Shown here in pieces: positions 11,899-21,209 of a stretch of 64,000 nucleotides of DNA (positions are counted from its first letter, which is position 1; the number at the start of each line of letters is the position of its first letter). Location of the stretch: assembly GCA_949289845.1 (NCBI GenBank), contig CASEPN010000002.1, positions 124,001-188,000 on the forward strand, written 5' to 3'. The notes under the pieces are model-generated. The model was given only the letters and a program-made list of their open reading frames with translations. It had not been told where the DNA came from and made no database searches. This stretch comes from an uncultured Bacillota bacterium (GTDB lineage: Bacteria; Bacillota_I; Bacilli_A; RFN20; CAG-826). The position numbers were made by a program, and so were the translations under genes.

Positions 11899-14022
11899 TC
11901 AGCGATTATTGTTACGATAAATGCGAAGTAAAGGCGGAAGGGCGAGTAGCACCACCATCAGGATTGCCGCCAGCAAAGAGGCCGGGTAGCCCCAGCTGAA
12001 GGAGTGGAGATATCCATGGGGAAGAAGCTGGTGGCTGAACATGGCTCCGTTCCAGTAGGGAAAGAGGATCAGGGAGAGGATGGTTCCCAATAGATATGGG
12101 GGAAGGACGGAAACGCCTACCTCCCCGACGGAGAAGACAAGCCTTTCCTTCCTTGTGGAGCCGATGAGCGAGAGCTTCCTGTCCGCATTGTCCGTCTTTC
12201 TTGCGGAAAGCATCCCGTAGGCGGAATAGACGAGAAGGACGAAGGCCAGGACGATGCCTCCGACCGTGCCGAAGAAGGTAGGAGCATTCGAGGAAAGCTG
12301 TTCGATTCTCTCAATCTCGCCCTTGGTGACGCCGAGCCCTTCTAGGGTGATCTGGCCTTCCTGGAGCATGCCGATGTGCTCCAGGAGAAAGGAGGTCGAG
12401 CCATAAAGCCCTCCGCCTCCTATGGCGGACCCCATCGCAAGGCGGTTTTCCATCGCCGTACTGAAAGACGTCTCGTTTAGATAGAGCATATCGGAATTCG
12501 ACGAGGTGCCGGCCTTTTCGAGGATGGACACCCCTCCGACGATTTCCGCGGGCTCGCTTAGTCCGCCGACGTCGAGATAGTAGGGGCCAGCCCCTCTGGC
12601 TTCGAGCAGCTCATAGACTTCTGCGCTTCCGATAAGGATCTCGCCTTCTTCCGGAAGCCTTCCCTCGACGTAGTAGGCAGTTGAGGGTAGCTTGGTGGCC
12701 GCCAGATATTCCGCGGCCTCGTCCTTCGAGGGGTAAATGGTGAACTCGTAGTTCCCGATGTCATAAACCATCGCCTCCGTCTTATCGGTGAGCGAGGTGT
12801 CGACACCGGTCTGCCGATATAGCTCGTAATGCCTGGCGCCTAGTTGCTGGGAATAGAAGAGGTTAGAGGCGAGAACGACTTCCCTGAAGTCCTTGTCGGC
12901 CAGAATGAGAAAATCCGGCGAAGTTACCTCGAAGTCCTGGCCGAACTGGCCGAGGCACATGAAGGAGTGCTCGTCGTCGACTTGCATCATGCCGTCCGTG
13001 GGAATCGTTATCCTCGCGCCTGCGTAGCAATCGCCTGCCTTAGGCTCCGGGACATCGATCCATTTGGCGCATGAGGAATATGGTGCGATCCGGTAGTACT
13101 TCGCTTCGCACGCATACAGCCTTTCCCCGTCCCCGAAAGTGGAATCCAGGAACTGGTTGGTCGCGTCCGGTATCCCCGCCCCCCAGCTGAAAGGGATGTT
13201 GGTTCCGGAGGTCTGCCCTATGATCGCAGCTAGGGTCCCGGGGATATCCACTTCCAGGAAATTGAGACCGCAGGTCGAGAGAAGAAAGCCCCCGAGGGCG
13301 AGGATGCTCATCGGGATCATGATTCCGAGGCGGGATCCTAAGGAAGACATTCCCGCCTTGAAGAAGGAGAAGAGGTTTGGGCGATTTTGTTTTTGCTCCT
13401 CTGAGGCCGGTGTCGTACCAGGGTTATCGGCCAAGACTTCCTGAGAAACGACCCCGTCCTTAACTGTCGTGATCGATGAGGGCGAAAGGGACTTGGGCAG
13501 GGAGTGCGTGGCGACGATGACGAGCCTCGAGTCCGCGATCTTTCCAAGAATCTTCCAGACCGTCTCGGCGGTCAGGGGGTCGAGGTTCGCAGTCGGCTCG
13601 TCAAGGAGGAGGATCCCCTTCGAGGAAGCGCAGGCCATCGCAAGGGAAAGCCTTGCTTGCTCGCCTTTGGAAAGAAGCCTCGCTTTTTTGTTCGTCGGGG
13701 GAAGCCCCAGCGCCCTGGCAATCGGATGATCTTTCCGGTTGTCCACGAGAGCGAGGTTCTGCCTTATGGAAAGGAAGGGCATGACGCATCCTTCGGCAGG
13801 GCAGAAGAAGACCTTATCGGTCGGGGGGAGCTCCGCCTCTCCTACGTAGCCTTCCTGGAGCCTGGCTATGATCCTTAGGAGAGTCGTCTTCCCGGATCCT
13901 GATTCCCCTTTGAGGACATGGAGCCCTTTGTTGGGAAATGAGAGGGAGGGGACGGTTAGGTCGAAGCCGCCAGTCTCGTTATCGAGATGAAGACCAAGCG
14001 ATATGATATGAATCCTGTTCAT
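11899..14022 (-). CDS. MacB-like ABC transporter, ATPase fused to FtsX-type permease (A)
   Basis: A single-chain ABC exporter half of about 707 aa. Residues 1-215 form the ATPase: Walker A GESGSGKTTLLRI, signature LSKGEQARLSLAMA, Walker B ILLLDEPTANLD and H-loop VIVATHS. One membrane helix follows (about 230-255), then a ~330-residue extracytoplasmic domain, then three C-terminal helices: the MacB/FtsX topology. I place the start at ATG 14022 because it lines up with the N-terminus of the divergent paralogue; a GTG at 14052 would add 10 residues. Together the two genes could form a heterodimeric mechanotransmission-type exporter or extractor for peptides or lipoproteins. Confidence 0.83.
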   Translation of the reverse strand: MNRIHIISLGLHLDNETGGFDLTVPSLSFPNKGLHVLKGESGSGKTTLLRIIARLQEGYVGEAELPPTDKVFFCPAEGCVMPFLSIRQNLALVDNRKDHPIARALGLPPTNKKARLLSKGEQARLSLAMACASSKGILLLDEPTANLDPLTAETVWKILGKIADSRLVIVATHSLPKSLSPSSITTVKDGVVSQEVLADNPGTTPASEEQKQNRPNLFSFFKAGMSSLGSRLGIMIPMSILALGGFLLSTCGLNFLEVDIPGTLAAIIGQTSGTNIPFSWGAGIPDATNQFLDSTFGDGERLYACEAKYYRIAPYSSCAKWIDVPEPKAGDCYAGARITIPTDGMMQVDDEHSFMCLGQFGQDFEVTSPDFLILADKDFREVVLASNLFYSQQLGARHYELYRQTGVDTSLTDKTEAMVYDIGNYEFTIYPSKDEAAEYLAATKLPSTAYYVEGRLPEEGEILIGSAEVYELLEARGAGPYYLDVGGLSEPAEIVGGVSILEKAGTSSNSDMLYLNETSFSTAMENRLAMGSAIGGGGLYGSTSFLLEHIGMLQEGQITLEGLGVTKGEIERIEQLSSNAPTFFGTVGGIVLAFVLLVYSAYGMLSARKTDNADRKLSLIGSTRKERLVFSVGEVGVSVLPPYLLGTILSLILFPYWNGAMFSHQLLPHGYLHSFSWGYPASLLAAILMVVLLALPPLLRIYRNNNR

Positions 14023-14067
14023 TTCAGCTATGGCGTTTTCGATGTAAATCACCTCTTTGCCGCTGCC

Positions 14068-14077
14068 GATTATAATC
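14068..14077. promoter_or_regulatory. Perfectly palindromic shared -10 element
   Basis: The ten bases GATTATAATC read the same on both strands and contain TATAAT in each direction (forward 14071-14076, reverse 14074-14069). Forward transcription would begin at or next to the ATG at 14086; reverse transcription would give a short leader for the minus-strand ABC gene. Confidence 0.65.
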
Positions 14078-14085
14078 AGCAGTCG

Positions 14086-16218
14086 ATGGAAATATTAATA
14101 GCCGACATCTCTAAGACTCACTTCGACAGAAACGAGGCGGCTTTCACGGTTTCTGTTCCTAGTTTGTTGTTCCGGGATGGCGCTATCCATGTCCTCCGAG
14201 GGAAGTCCGGGTGCGGGAAGACGACCCTTCTGGGACTGATTGCCCTTCTGGATGACCCCGATGAGGGAGTGCGCAAGATCGACGGGGAGACAATTGGCCC
14301 GAAAGAGCGGAAGGACCTTGGCAAGTCGGACGGGCTTCGTTCTCGTTTCTTTTATCTGCCTGCGGAACCAATCATCGCGCCTGGGCTGACTGTGAAGGAA
14401 CTTTATCGCGCCTATGGTTTCGCAGACATTCGGGAGGACCTCCTCTCCCGTCTAGGCCTGGACGGCTATGGCGACCGCGTGGGACAGAGCCTTTCTCGTG
14501 GGGAACAGGCAAGGGTATTGATCGCCCTCGCCTGCCAAAGCGACGCGGATGCGCTCATCCTGGACGAGCCTGCGGGGAACTTGAACGAAGAGAACAAGGC
14601 AAGGGTTTATTCCCTACTGAGGGAAGAGGCCGCGAAGCGCTTGGTCGTGATCGCCTCCCATGACTACGATGTGGAGCGGGATGGATCCTGCCACATGATC
14701 CTCATGGAGAACGGAAGGATCATCGAGGACAGGGGTGACCCCGGGCTGGCTTCAAAGGATTCGTCTGGCGAGCTTGCCAAGCATGCGAGGAAGCCTGCTT
14801 TGGCGCCTCTCGTCAAAGCGACCAAATTCGCCTTGAGGAAGACAAGGTTCCGCGTTTATTTGCTCGCCGCCCTTTCCCTGCTGGCAGGCGCCATTTCATC
14901 CTTCACGCTGAATCTCTCGTTCTATGACCCAGGAGCGGCGCTGCTTGATTCCATCAAGGCCGAGAGACATCAGTTCGTAGGCGCTTCCTTAGGGATGGGA
15001 TCCGCCCTTTCGGATAACGCGCTTGCGCAGGTTTCGATTTCTGTCCCGGACCACGGAAGTATTACGTTTTTCTACGGGCGCAAGGATACCATCCATATTT
15101 ACGGACGTGATTTCGAGCCAGAGGACGGCGTTGCCTATGTGCCATCCTGCTATGCCAAAAATCTGCCCTCTCCCTTGGAACTCAACGGTATAACTTTGGA
15201 GATTTCCCCGATCGAAGGAGACTGGGATTATTCAAATAACTACTATCTGCCCGCCATTGTGTCGGCTGGCACGGGGGCTGAGCTTGCTCTTTCTCGACAA
15301 GTACGGCTCTACGGAGAGAGGGCCGAGGAGGTCGCCGAGACGCTCATCTCCTGCAGCAACTTGGTCGTGTTGCGAGATTCCGTGTTTCTTGCCTCGTCCG
15401 CTCCCGAGCTTCGTGCGCTTGCCGTCGGCGAGGGGAGGGGCTTTTACATCGTTTATAACGAGGCGGTCAATCAGGCTCCGGAGGATGGCTCTGCGATCGC
15501 CGAAGTCCTTAAGAAAACATCCCCTTCTAGCGGACCCTCCGACATTCCATCCGGACCGATTGAATTCCTTGGCTTTCTTTCCGTAGGGAACCTTTGTCAG
15601 ACGGGCTATGGTCTTCTCCCAACGGATTCGCTCTATGAAGAACTAAAGGAAAACGCCTTCTTTTCTGGCTCCTTTTTCCGAAATCCTGTCGAATACTATG
15701 CCATCGACCGGGTGGCCGCCTCTTGGCTTATGGCCCATTGTGGCAACCTGGAATACCCCACCCCCTCTGACTTTCCCCAGATACCGATCCTCCAGGGGAT
15801 CGCCACCTACGCGCTTCCTGCCCTCTGGGCGGCTTGCTTCCTGCTGTTCCTCGTCATGGTCTTCGTCGCTTCCTTGGTCATGAGGATCGTCCATGCCGCA
15901 GTGGGGCCGCTTTCGCTCCGTCTTCGTATCTCGGGCCTTCCTCTCCGGCGCTCCTCCTTGGCGCTTCTCATGCCCTTCCTTCTCGCCTTCCTCCTCCCTG
16001 CTCTCCTGGGCGTCCTTGTCTCCCCTGTCCTGCTCCCCATCAAGGACCTCATGGTCATGTCGTTCTTTCCTACGTTCTATGCCGCATTCCCCTTTTCCTG
16101 GGGAGGATATTTCTTCAGTCTCCTTCCTCCCGTCCTTTGCGTCTTCCTCATTTTCCTTTCCCTCGTCCATAGGGACAGGAAGCCCCTCGTCCAGGAACTC
16201 CGCAGGAGCGAGGACTAG
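14086..16218 (+). CDS. MacB-like ABC transporter, ATPase fused to FtsX-type permease (B)
   Basis: Divergent paralogue of the minus-strand ABC gene, about 710 aa. The frame is open to 13987, but ATG 14086 gives MEILIADISKTHF, which aligns with the partner's N-terminus, and lies 9 nt after TATAAT. ATPase motifs: Walker A GKSGCGKTTLLGL, signature LSRGEQARVLIALA, Walker B LILDEPAGNLNEE and H-loop VIASHD. A helix at about residues 255-280 precedes a ~330-residue external domain with little similarity to its partner, then three helices at the end. The differing external domains suggest complementary halves of one transporter. The substrate is unknown; no peptide precursor gene was seen next to them. 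Confidence 0.83.
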   Translation: MEILIADISKTHFDRNEAAFTVSVPSLLFRDGAIHVLRGKSGCGKTTLLGLIALLDDPDEGVRKIDGETIGPKERKDLGKSDGLRSRFFYLPAEPIIAPGLTVKELYRAYGFADIREDLLSRLGLDGYGDRVGQSLSRGEQARVLIALACQSDADALILDEPAGNLNEENKARVYSLLREEAAKRLVVIASHDYDVERDGSCHMILMENGRIIEDRGDPGLASKDSSGELAKHARKPALAPLVKATKFALRKTRFRVYLLAALSLLAGAISSFTLNLSFYDPGAALLDSIKAERHQFVGASLGMGSALSDNALAQVSISVPDHGSITFFYGRKDTIHIYGRDFEPEDGVAYVPSCYAKNLPSPLELNGITLEISPIEGDWDYSNNYYLPAIVSAGTGAELALSRQVRLYGERAEEVAETLISCSNLVVLRDSVFLASSAPELRALAVGEGRGFYIVYNEAVNQAPEDGSAIAEVLKKTSPSSGPSDIPSGPIEFLGFLSVGNLCQTGYGLLPTDSLYEELKENAFFSGSFFRNPVEYYAIDRVAASWLMAHCGNLEYPTPSDFPQIPILQGIATYALPALWAACFLLFLVMVFVASLVMRIVHAAVGPLSLRLRISGLPLRRSSLALLMPFLLAFLLPALLGVLVSPVLLPIKDLMVMSFFPTFYAAFPFSWGGYFFSLLPPVLCVFLIFLSLVHRDRKPLVQELRRSED

Positions 16219-16267
16219 AACCTCGTTTCCAAAACCAACTCATAAGGAAAGACATCGCGTCTTGAAG

Positions 16268-16273
16268 TAAAAT
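16268..16273 (+). promoter_or_regulatory. -10 box TAAAAT of the gatCAB operon
   Basis: TAAAAT ends 9 nt before the gatC ATG at 16283, leaving no room for a Shine-Dalgarno; a leaderless start is predicted. Confidence 0.45.
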
Positions 16274-16282
16274 CAGGACGCT

Positions 16283-16579
16283 ATGAAGGAAGTTACGATC
16301 GACGTGCTGAAGGACGCCTCTAGGCGTCTTCTCTTCGAAATGAGCGAGCAAGAGCTAATGACCCTCCTGGACGAGTTCCGTATCCTCGCCCGCCAGATGG
16401 AAGCCCTTGGGAAGGAAGAGGGGCTCGACCAGTACGAGCCCATGACGTTCCCCTTCCCCTGCGAGACCTCCTATCTTCGGAAGGACGAGCCCGGTCCCAC
16501 GATGGAACGGGACGATGCGCTCAGGAACGCAGGAAGCGTCCTCGACGGGCAGGTGAAGCTGCCGAGGGTGGTGCAGTGA
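16283..16579 (+). CDS. gatC: Asp-tRNA(Asn)/Glu-tRNA(Gln) amidotransferase subunit GatC
   Basis: Small subunit (98 aa, usual size) that clamps GatA and GatB together. The first half is helical (IDVLKDASRRLLFEMSEQELMTLLDEFRILARQMEAL), matching GatC; the second half carries the conserved extended part around PMTFPFP and LRKDEPGPTMERDDALRNA, where the R-x-D-x3 pattern is typical. It is first in the gatCAB run, its stop overlaps the gatA start (TGATG). Confidence 0.92.
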   Translation: MKEVTIDVLKDASRRLLFEMSEQELMTLLDEFRILARQMEALGKEEGLDQYEPMTFPFPCETSYLRKDEPGPTMERDDALRNAGSVLDGQVKLPRVVQ

Positions 16580-18048
16580 TGGGCTATCTTGATCTTGGGA
16601 TCCGCGCCCTCCACGAGGCTTTCATCAAGGGCGAGACGACTCCCTACGAGGTCGCGGAGGAGGCGATCCGCCGCGCGAAGGGGAACAAGGACAACGCCCT
16701 TGAGGCGACCTGCTACGAGGAGGCGCTCTCCTTCGCCTCTTCCCTCAAGGAATGCGAGAAGGACAACCTTCTCTGGGGGGTGCCCTACTTCGCGAAGGAC
16801 AACTTCTCCACGGAAGGCGTCGAGACCACGGCCTCCTCGAACATCCTGAAGGGCTACGTTCCCGTCTTTGACGCGGAAGTCGTCCGGAGGCTCAAGGAGA
16901 AGAAGGCCGTGCTCCTGGGAAAGACCACCCTCGACGAGCTCGCGATGGGCGGGACCGGAACGAGCGGCCATCTCGGGAAGACCTATAACCCTTGGGACGA
17001 GAGCCACCGCCGGATGGTGGGAGGCTCCTCCTGCGGCTCGGCCGCGCTTGTGGCCGCGGGGGCCGTACCCTTCGCCCTTGGCTCGGACACCGGGGACTCC
17101 GTGAGGAAGCCCGCCGGCTACGCGGGCCTCGTGGGGATCAAGCCCACGTGGGGCAGGATCAGCCGCTTCGGACTCTTTCCCTTCGCCCCTTCTCTTGATG
17201 CGGTCGGCTACTTCACGAGGTCCGTGGACGATGCCGCGATTCTTCTCGAGACCCTTGCCGGAAGAGATGAGAAAGACGCCACGTCTTCCGAGAAATCCGT
17301 GGATTCCTATGCGAATTTCAAGGATATTTCCCTTGAGGGGATGAAGGTCGCCGTCCTTGACGACCTCATGGATACGATCCGGGAGAGGAAGATCGCCCGC
17401 GATATCGAGAGGCTCCTTTCCTGCCTTGAGAAGAGAGGGGTGGAAGTCCGCCGCGTTCGTTTCGGGGAGGAGATGCTTCGCTCCATCTACATCACCTACT
17501 TCGTCATCTCCTGCGCTGAGGCGACGAGCAACGATGCGAACCTCGACGGCATCAAGTTCGGCCCCTATCCCGGCGGGAACACCTACGAGGAGGTCATGGC
17601 GAGGGCGAGGACCCAGGGCTTCGGAGAGCTCATCAAGAGGCGCTTCGTCATCGGGTCCTACTCCCTCATGAGGGAGAACCAGGAGGAGCTTTTCCTCCGC
17701 GCCCAGAGGAACCGGGCGAAGATCGTTGGGAGGACGAACGAGATCCTCGAGGAATGCGACTTCATCCTGACGCCAGCGGCCCCGGGTCCCGCTCCCTTCT
17801 TCGATAAGCAAAGCGACCGCCTCTCGGACGCCTACCTCATCGCGGACAACCATCTCGCCCTTGGGAACTTCGTCGGGCTCCCGTCGATCACCTTGCCCCT
17901 TTCCTTCGAGAGCGGGCTTCCCCTCGGGGTCAACCTCACGGGGCGCCCCTTCGACGAGAAGAGGCTCTTCGCGCTGTCCTCGATCCTTGAGGAGGAGACG
18001 GGGCTCAGGAACCTTTCCGTCCGGGAGAGGAAGGAGGGAACCCTATGA
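16579..18048 (+). CDS. gatA: Asp-tRNA(Asn)/Glu-tRNA(Gln) amidotransferase subunit GatA
   Basis: Amidase subunit that releases ammonia from glutamine for transamidation of misacylated tRNA. It is 489 aa from ATG 16579; a GTG one codon earlier is also possible. The amidase-signature Ser-cisSer-Lys site is visible: Lys in PYFAKDNFS, the Gly/Ser block MVGGSSCGSAALVAAGAVPFA, and GSDTGDSVRKPAGYAGLVG. The C-terminal part (FILTPAAPGPAPF, GNFVGLPSITLPL) is normal. The stop overlaps gatB by ATGA. Confidence 0.96.
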   Translation: MGYLDLGIRALHEAFIKGETTPYEVAEEAIRRAKGNKDNALEATCYEEALSFASSLKECEKDNLLWGVPYFAKDNFSTEGVETTASSNILKGYVPVFDAEVVRRLKEKKAVLLGKTTLDELAMGGTGTSGHLGKTYNPWDESHRRMVGGSSCGSAALVAAGAVPFALGSDTGDSVRKPAGYAGLVGIKPTWGRISRFGLFPFAPSLDAVGYFTRSVDDAAILLETLAGRDEKDATSSEKSVDSYANFKDISLEGMKVAVLDDLMDTIRERKIARDIERLLSCLEKRGVEVRRVRFGEEMLRSIYITYFVISCAEATSNDANLDGIKFGPYPGGNTYEEVMARARTQGFGELIKRRFVIGSYSLMRENQEELFLRAQRNRAKIVGRTNEILEECDFILTPAAPGPAPFFDKQSDRLSDAYLIADNHLALGNFVGLPSITLPLSFESGLPLGVNLTGRPFDEKRLFALSSILEEETGLRNLSVRERKEGTL

Positions 18049-19475
18049 ACTTCGAGGCAGTCATCGGGCTTGAGATCCACGTCGAGATGAAGACGCGGAG
18101 CAAGATGTTCAGCTCCGCGCCGGTGACCTACGGGAGGGAGCCGAACACCGCGCTTTCCCCTTTCGACCTCGCCTTCCCCGGGACGATGCCCACGGTGAAC
18201 GAGGAGGCCGTGAGGAACGGGATCCGCCTCGCCCACGCCCTCGGGATGGAGATTGATCCCCTGGTCCGCTTCGACAGGAAGAACTACTTCTATAGCGACC
18301 TTCCGAAAGGCTTCCAGATCACCCAGCAGTTCCATCCGATCGGAAGGAACGGCTCCCTTCTCATCCGCACCTCGAGAGGGGAGAGGAGGATCGGGATCGA
18401 GAGGATCCACCTCGAGGAGGACACCGCCAAGCAGCTCCACTTCCCGGACTGCTCTCTCCTCGACTACAACCGTGCGGGAGTGCCCCTCGTTGAGATCGTC
18501 TCCCTCCCTGAGATCCGTACGGGGGAGGAGGCGAGGCTCTACGTCGAAGGGATCCGCAACATCGTCCTCTACGCGGGGATCTCGGATGGGAAGATGGAGG
18601 AGGGCTCCCTCCGCGTCGACGTGAACGTCTCGATCCGGCCCTATGGGACGAAGGAGTTCGGCACGAAGGTCGAGATTAAGAACCTCAACTCCTTCAAGAA
18701 CATCGAGCTCGCCCTCGACTACGAGATCGAGCGCCAGGCCGCCCTCCTCTTCATGGGGAAGGAAGTTCGGCAGGAGACGAGGCGCTACGACGAGGGGAGG
18801 GGTGAGACGGTCCTCATGCGCTTGAAGACGGACGCCGTGGATTACAAGTACTTCCCGGAGCCGAACATCGCCCCGATCGCCCTTTCCGAGGAGTTCGTGA
18901 AGAAGGCCATCGAGACCTGCCCCGAGCTATACGAGTCCAAGCGTTCCCGCTACATCGCCCTCGGGCTCACGGAGAAGGACGCGGAGGTCATCCTTCAGGA
19001 CAAGGGGATGGCGCTTTACTTCGACAAGGCGCTCGCCTTCACCAAGCACCCCAAGAGCCTGGCGAACTTCCTGCTCGTCGAGGGGAACCAATATCTCAAC
19101 AAAAAGGGCCTCTCCTGGGCGGAATTCCCTCTTTCGCCGGAATGGATGGGGGAGGCGGTGCTCCTCCAGGAGGAGGGGGGCTTCCAGCACAAGCAGGCCG
19201 CGGAAGCCCTCGCCCTTTCCCTTGAGGAGGGGATTTCCCCGAAGGAAGCCGCCGGGAAGCTCGGGCTCAAGCCCCAGGTTTCCGACGAGGGCTTCCTCGC
19301 CGCGATCGTCGACGAGGTCCTTTCCAAGAACCCCCAGTCCATCCAGGATTTCCGGAACGGGAAGGACAGGGCCCTCGGCTTCCTCGTCGGGCAGGGGATG
19401 AAGCTTTCCCGTGGGAAGGCCAACCCCGCGCGCTTGAGCGAGATGATCCGCGAGAGGATCCTCAAGGAGGAGTAG
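18045..19475 (+). CDS. gatB: Asp-tRNA(Asn)/Glu-tRNA(Gln) amidotransferase subunit GatB
   Basis: Kinase subunit that phosphorylates and then amidates the misacylated aminoacyl-tRNA. It is 476 aa, full length. The N-terminus FEAVIGLEIHVEMKTRSKMF is diagnostic, followed by PGTMPTVNEEAVRNGIRLAHALG, KNYFYSDLPKGFQITQQFHPI and the LEEDTAKQLHF block. The C-terminal helical YqeY-like domain (about residues 330-476) binds tRNA. It ends the gatCAB set and is followed after 2 nt by the DUF1836 gene. Confidence 0.97.
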   Translation: MNFEAVIGLEIHVEMKTRSKMFSSAPVTYGREPNTALSPFDLAFPGTMPTVNEEAVRNGIRLAHALGMEIDPLVRFDRKNYFYSDLPKGFQITQQFHPIGRNGSLLIRTSRGERRIGIERIHLEEDTAKQLHFPDCSLLDYNRAGVPLVEIVSLPEIRTGEEARLYVEGIRNIVLYAGISDGKMEEGSLRVDVNVSIRPYGTKEFGTKVEIKNLNSFKNIELALDYEIERQAALLFMGKEVRQETRRYDEGRGETVLMRLKTDAVDYKYFPEPNIAPIALSEEFVKKAIETCPELYESKRSRYIALGLTEKDAEVILQDKGMALYFDKALAFTKHPKSLANFLLVEGNQYLNKKGLSWAEFPLSPEWMGEAVLLQEEGGFQHKQAAEALALSLEEGISPKEAAGKLGLKPQVSDEGFLAAIVDEVLSKNPQSIQDFRNGKDRALGFLVGQGMKLSRGKANPARLSEMIRERILKEE

Positions 19476-19477
19476 GG

Positions 19478-20191
19478 ATGGCAGAGGAGAAGAAGGAGCT
19501 GTCTCTTTCCGGGATCGAAGAACTCCTTTCCTACCTGGAGTCCCTTTCGGGCTTCGAGCTTCCGCCTTATCGGGAACTCCCGCCCGTCCGCCTATATATG
19601 GAGCAGGTCCTCGAGTACGTGAACAACGTCCTCCGTCCCCTAGGCGAGGGCGAGCGCCAGACGATCACTTCCTTCATGGTCAACAACTACGTGAAGGCCC
19701 GCATCATCAAGGAGCCGGAAGGGAAGCGCTACGGGAAGGAGCAGCTCGGCTACCTCATGGCGATCGCCATATTGAAGCGCTCCCTCTCGATGACGGAGAT
19801 CGGGCGCCTCCTCGAGATGGAAGGGTCGCTTGGCAAGGAGAAGGAGGAAGTCTACGGCTTCTACCGCTCCCTTCTTTCCGACCTTGTCTCGGAAAGGACC
19901 ACGAGCCTTGAGGGGAAGGCGAAGGAAGTGCTCGAGAAAGCATCGCTCGCCCCCGAAGGGGAGGAGAGGGAGAAGGCTGTCCGCGACGCCTACGGGAGGA
20001 TCGCCCTCCTCGCGGTCAGGCTCGCCGTCCGCTCCGCGATCGACCAGACCATCGCTCGGGCGATGATCGCCTCCCTCGGGGAAGGCTCGACCTTCGACGC
20101 CGGCTTCGTGAGGAAGAAGGAAGGCGAGGAGGAGAAGGAGGAGGAACGCCTCTCGGAAAGGGAGGCGAAGCGCCTCTCGGAAAGGAAGTAG
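19478..20191 (+). CDS. DUF1836 family protein
   Basis: A 237-aa cytoplasmic protein. Residues about 30-120 (PPYRELPPVRLYMEQVLEYVNNVLRPLGEGERQTITSFMVNNYVKARII, then KRYGKEQLGYLMAIAILKRSLSMTEIGRLL) match the DUF1836 pattern seen in Firmicutes, which looks like a winged-helix or MerR-like regulator core. The last ~35 residues are a Glu/Lys/Arg-rich charged tail. It sits between gatB (2 nt gap) and galE (no gap), so it is in the same transcript. The function of the family is not established; a regulatory role is an inference. Confidence 0.75.
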   Translation: MAEEKKELSLSGIEELLSYLESLSGFELPPYRELPPVRLYMEQVLEYVNNVLRPLGEGERQTITSFMVNNYVKARIIKEPEGKRYGKEQLGYLMAIAILKRSLSMTEIGRLLEMEGSLGKEKEEVYGFYRSLLSDLVSERTTSLEGKAKEVLEKASLAPEGEEREKAVRDAYGRIALLAVRLAVRSAIDQTIARAMIASLGEGSTFDAGFVRKKEGEEEKEEERLSEREAKRLSERK

Positions 20192-21208
20192 ATGGGAAAG
20201 GAAGTCCTCGTCACCGGGGGGCTCGGCTTCATCGGGGCCGAGACCACCCTTGCCCTCGTCAGGGAAGGCTACGACCCCGTCATCGTCGATAGCCTCGTCA
20301 ATTCCAAGATCCGGAACCTCGGGGCCCTCGAATCCCTTTCCGGGAAGAAAATACCCTTCTACCAGGGTGACGTGAGGGACGAGGCCCTCATGGACAAGGT
20401 CTTCTCCGAGCATTCCTTCGAGGCCGTCCTTCACTTCGCCGCGCTCAAGGCGGTCGGGGAAAGCGTGACGAAGCCCGTCCTCTACTACCAGAACAATCTC
20501 GGGTGCACCCTGTCCGTCCTGAGGGCGATGGAACGGCATGGGGTCCATCGGATCCTTTTCTCAAGCTCGGCGACCGTCTACGGGGACTCCGAGGACCTTC
20601 CTTTCCGGGAGGATAGCCCGGTGAGGGAGGCCACCAATCCCTACGGGGAGACGAAGGTCATGAACGAGAGGATGCTCCGGGACTACCTTGTCCCTCATCC
20701 TGAGACGGAAGTCGTCTGCCTCCGTTACTTCAACCCGGTCGGGGCGGATCCCTCGGGGCTGCTCGGGGAAGATCCGAACGGCATCCCGAACAACCTCTTC
20801 CCGATCATCAACCAGGTCGCCCTGGGGATCCGCGAGGGCATCACCGTCTACGGGGACGACTACGGGACGGAGGACGGGACCTGCGTGCGGGACTACCTCC
20901 ACGTGGTCGACCTCGCGGAAGGTCACGTCGCAGCGCTTTCCCATTCCAAGGGGGCGGGGTTCCACGTGTATAACCTGGGGACCGGCCATGGGACGAGCGT
21001 CCTCGAGGTCATCCATGCCTACGAGAAGGCGACGGGACGGAAGATCCCTTATGAGATCGGGCCCCGGAGGCCCGGGGACATCGCGGTGTCCTACGCGGAT
21101 CCTTCCAGGGCGGAGCAGGAGCTTCATTGGAAGGCCCGCCTTACGATCGAGGATGCGGCGAGGGACGCCTATGCGTTCGCGACCAAGGTGCTCAAGGAGG
21201 GGGACTAG
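20192..21208 (+). CDS. galE: UDP-glucose 4-epimerase
   Basis: NAD-dependent short-chain dehydrogenase fold enzyme interconverting UDP-glucose and UDP-galactose. It is 338 aa. The nucleotide-binding motif GGLGFIGAETTL starts at residue 8; the catalytic SSSATVYGD and YGETK (Tyr-x3-Lys) are present; RYFNPVGADPSGLLGEDP and GTEDGTCVRDYLHVVDLAEGH are GalE-specific. The product UDP-Gal would feed the UDP-galactopyranose mutase encoded at 44.5 kb and other sugar genes here. The ATG directly follows the DUF1836 stop. Confidence 0.95.
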   Translation: MGKEVLVTGGLGFIGAETTLALVREGYDPVIVDSLVNSKIRNLGALESLSGKKIPFYQGDVRDEALMDKVFSEHSFEAVLHFAALKAVGESVTKPVLYYQNNLGCTLSVLRAMERHGVHRILFSSSATVYGDSEDLPFREDSPVREATNPYGETKVMNERMLRDYLVPHPETEVVCLRYFNPVGADPSGLLGEDPNGIPNNLFPIINQVALGIREGITVYGDDYGTEDGTCVRDYLHVVDLAEGHVAALSHSKGAGFHVYNLGTGHGTSVLEVIHAYEKATGRKIPYEIGPRRPGDIAVSYADPSRAEQELHWKARLTIEDAARDAYAFATKVLKEGD

Positions 21209-21209
21209 G

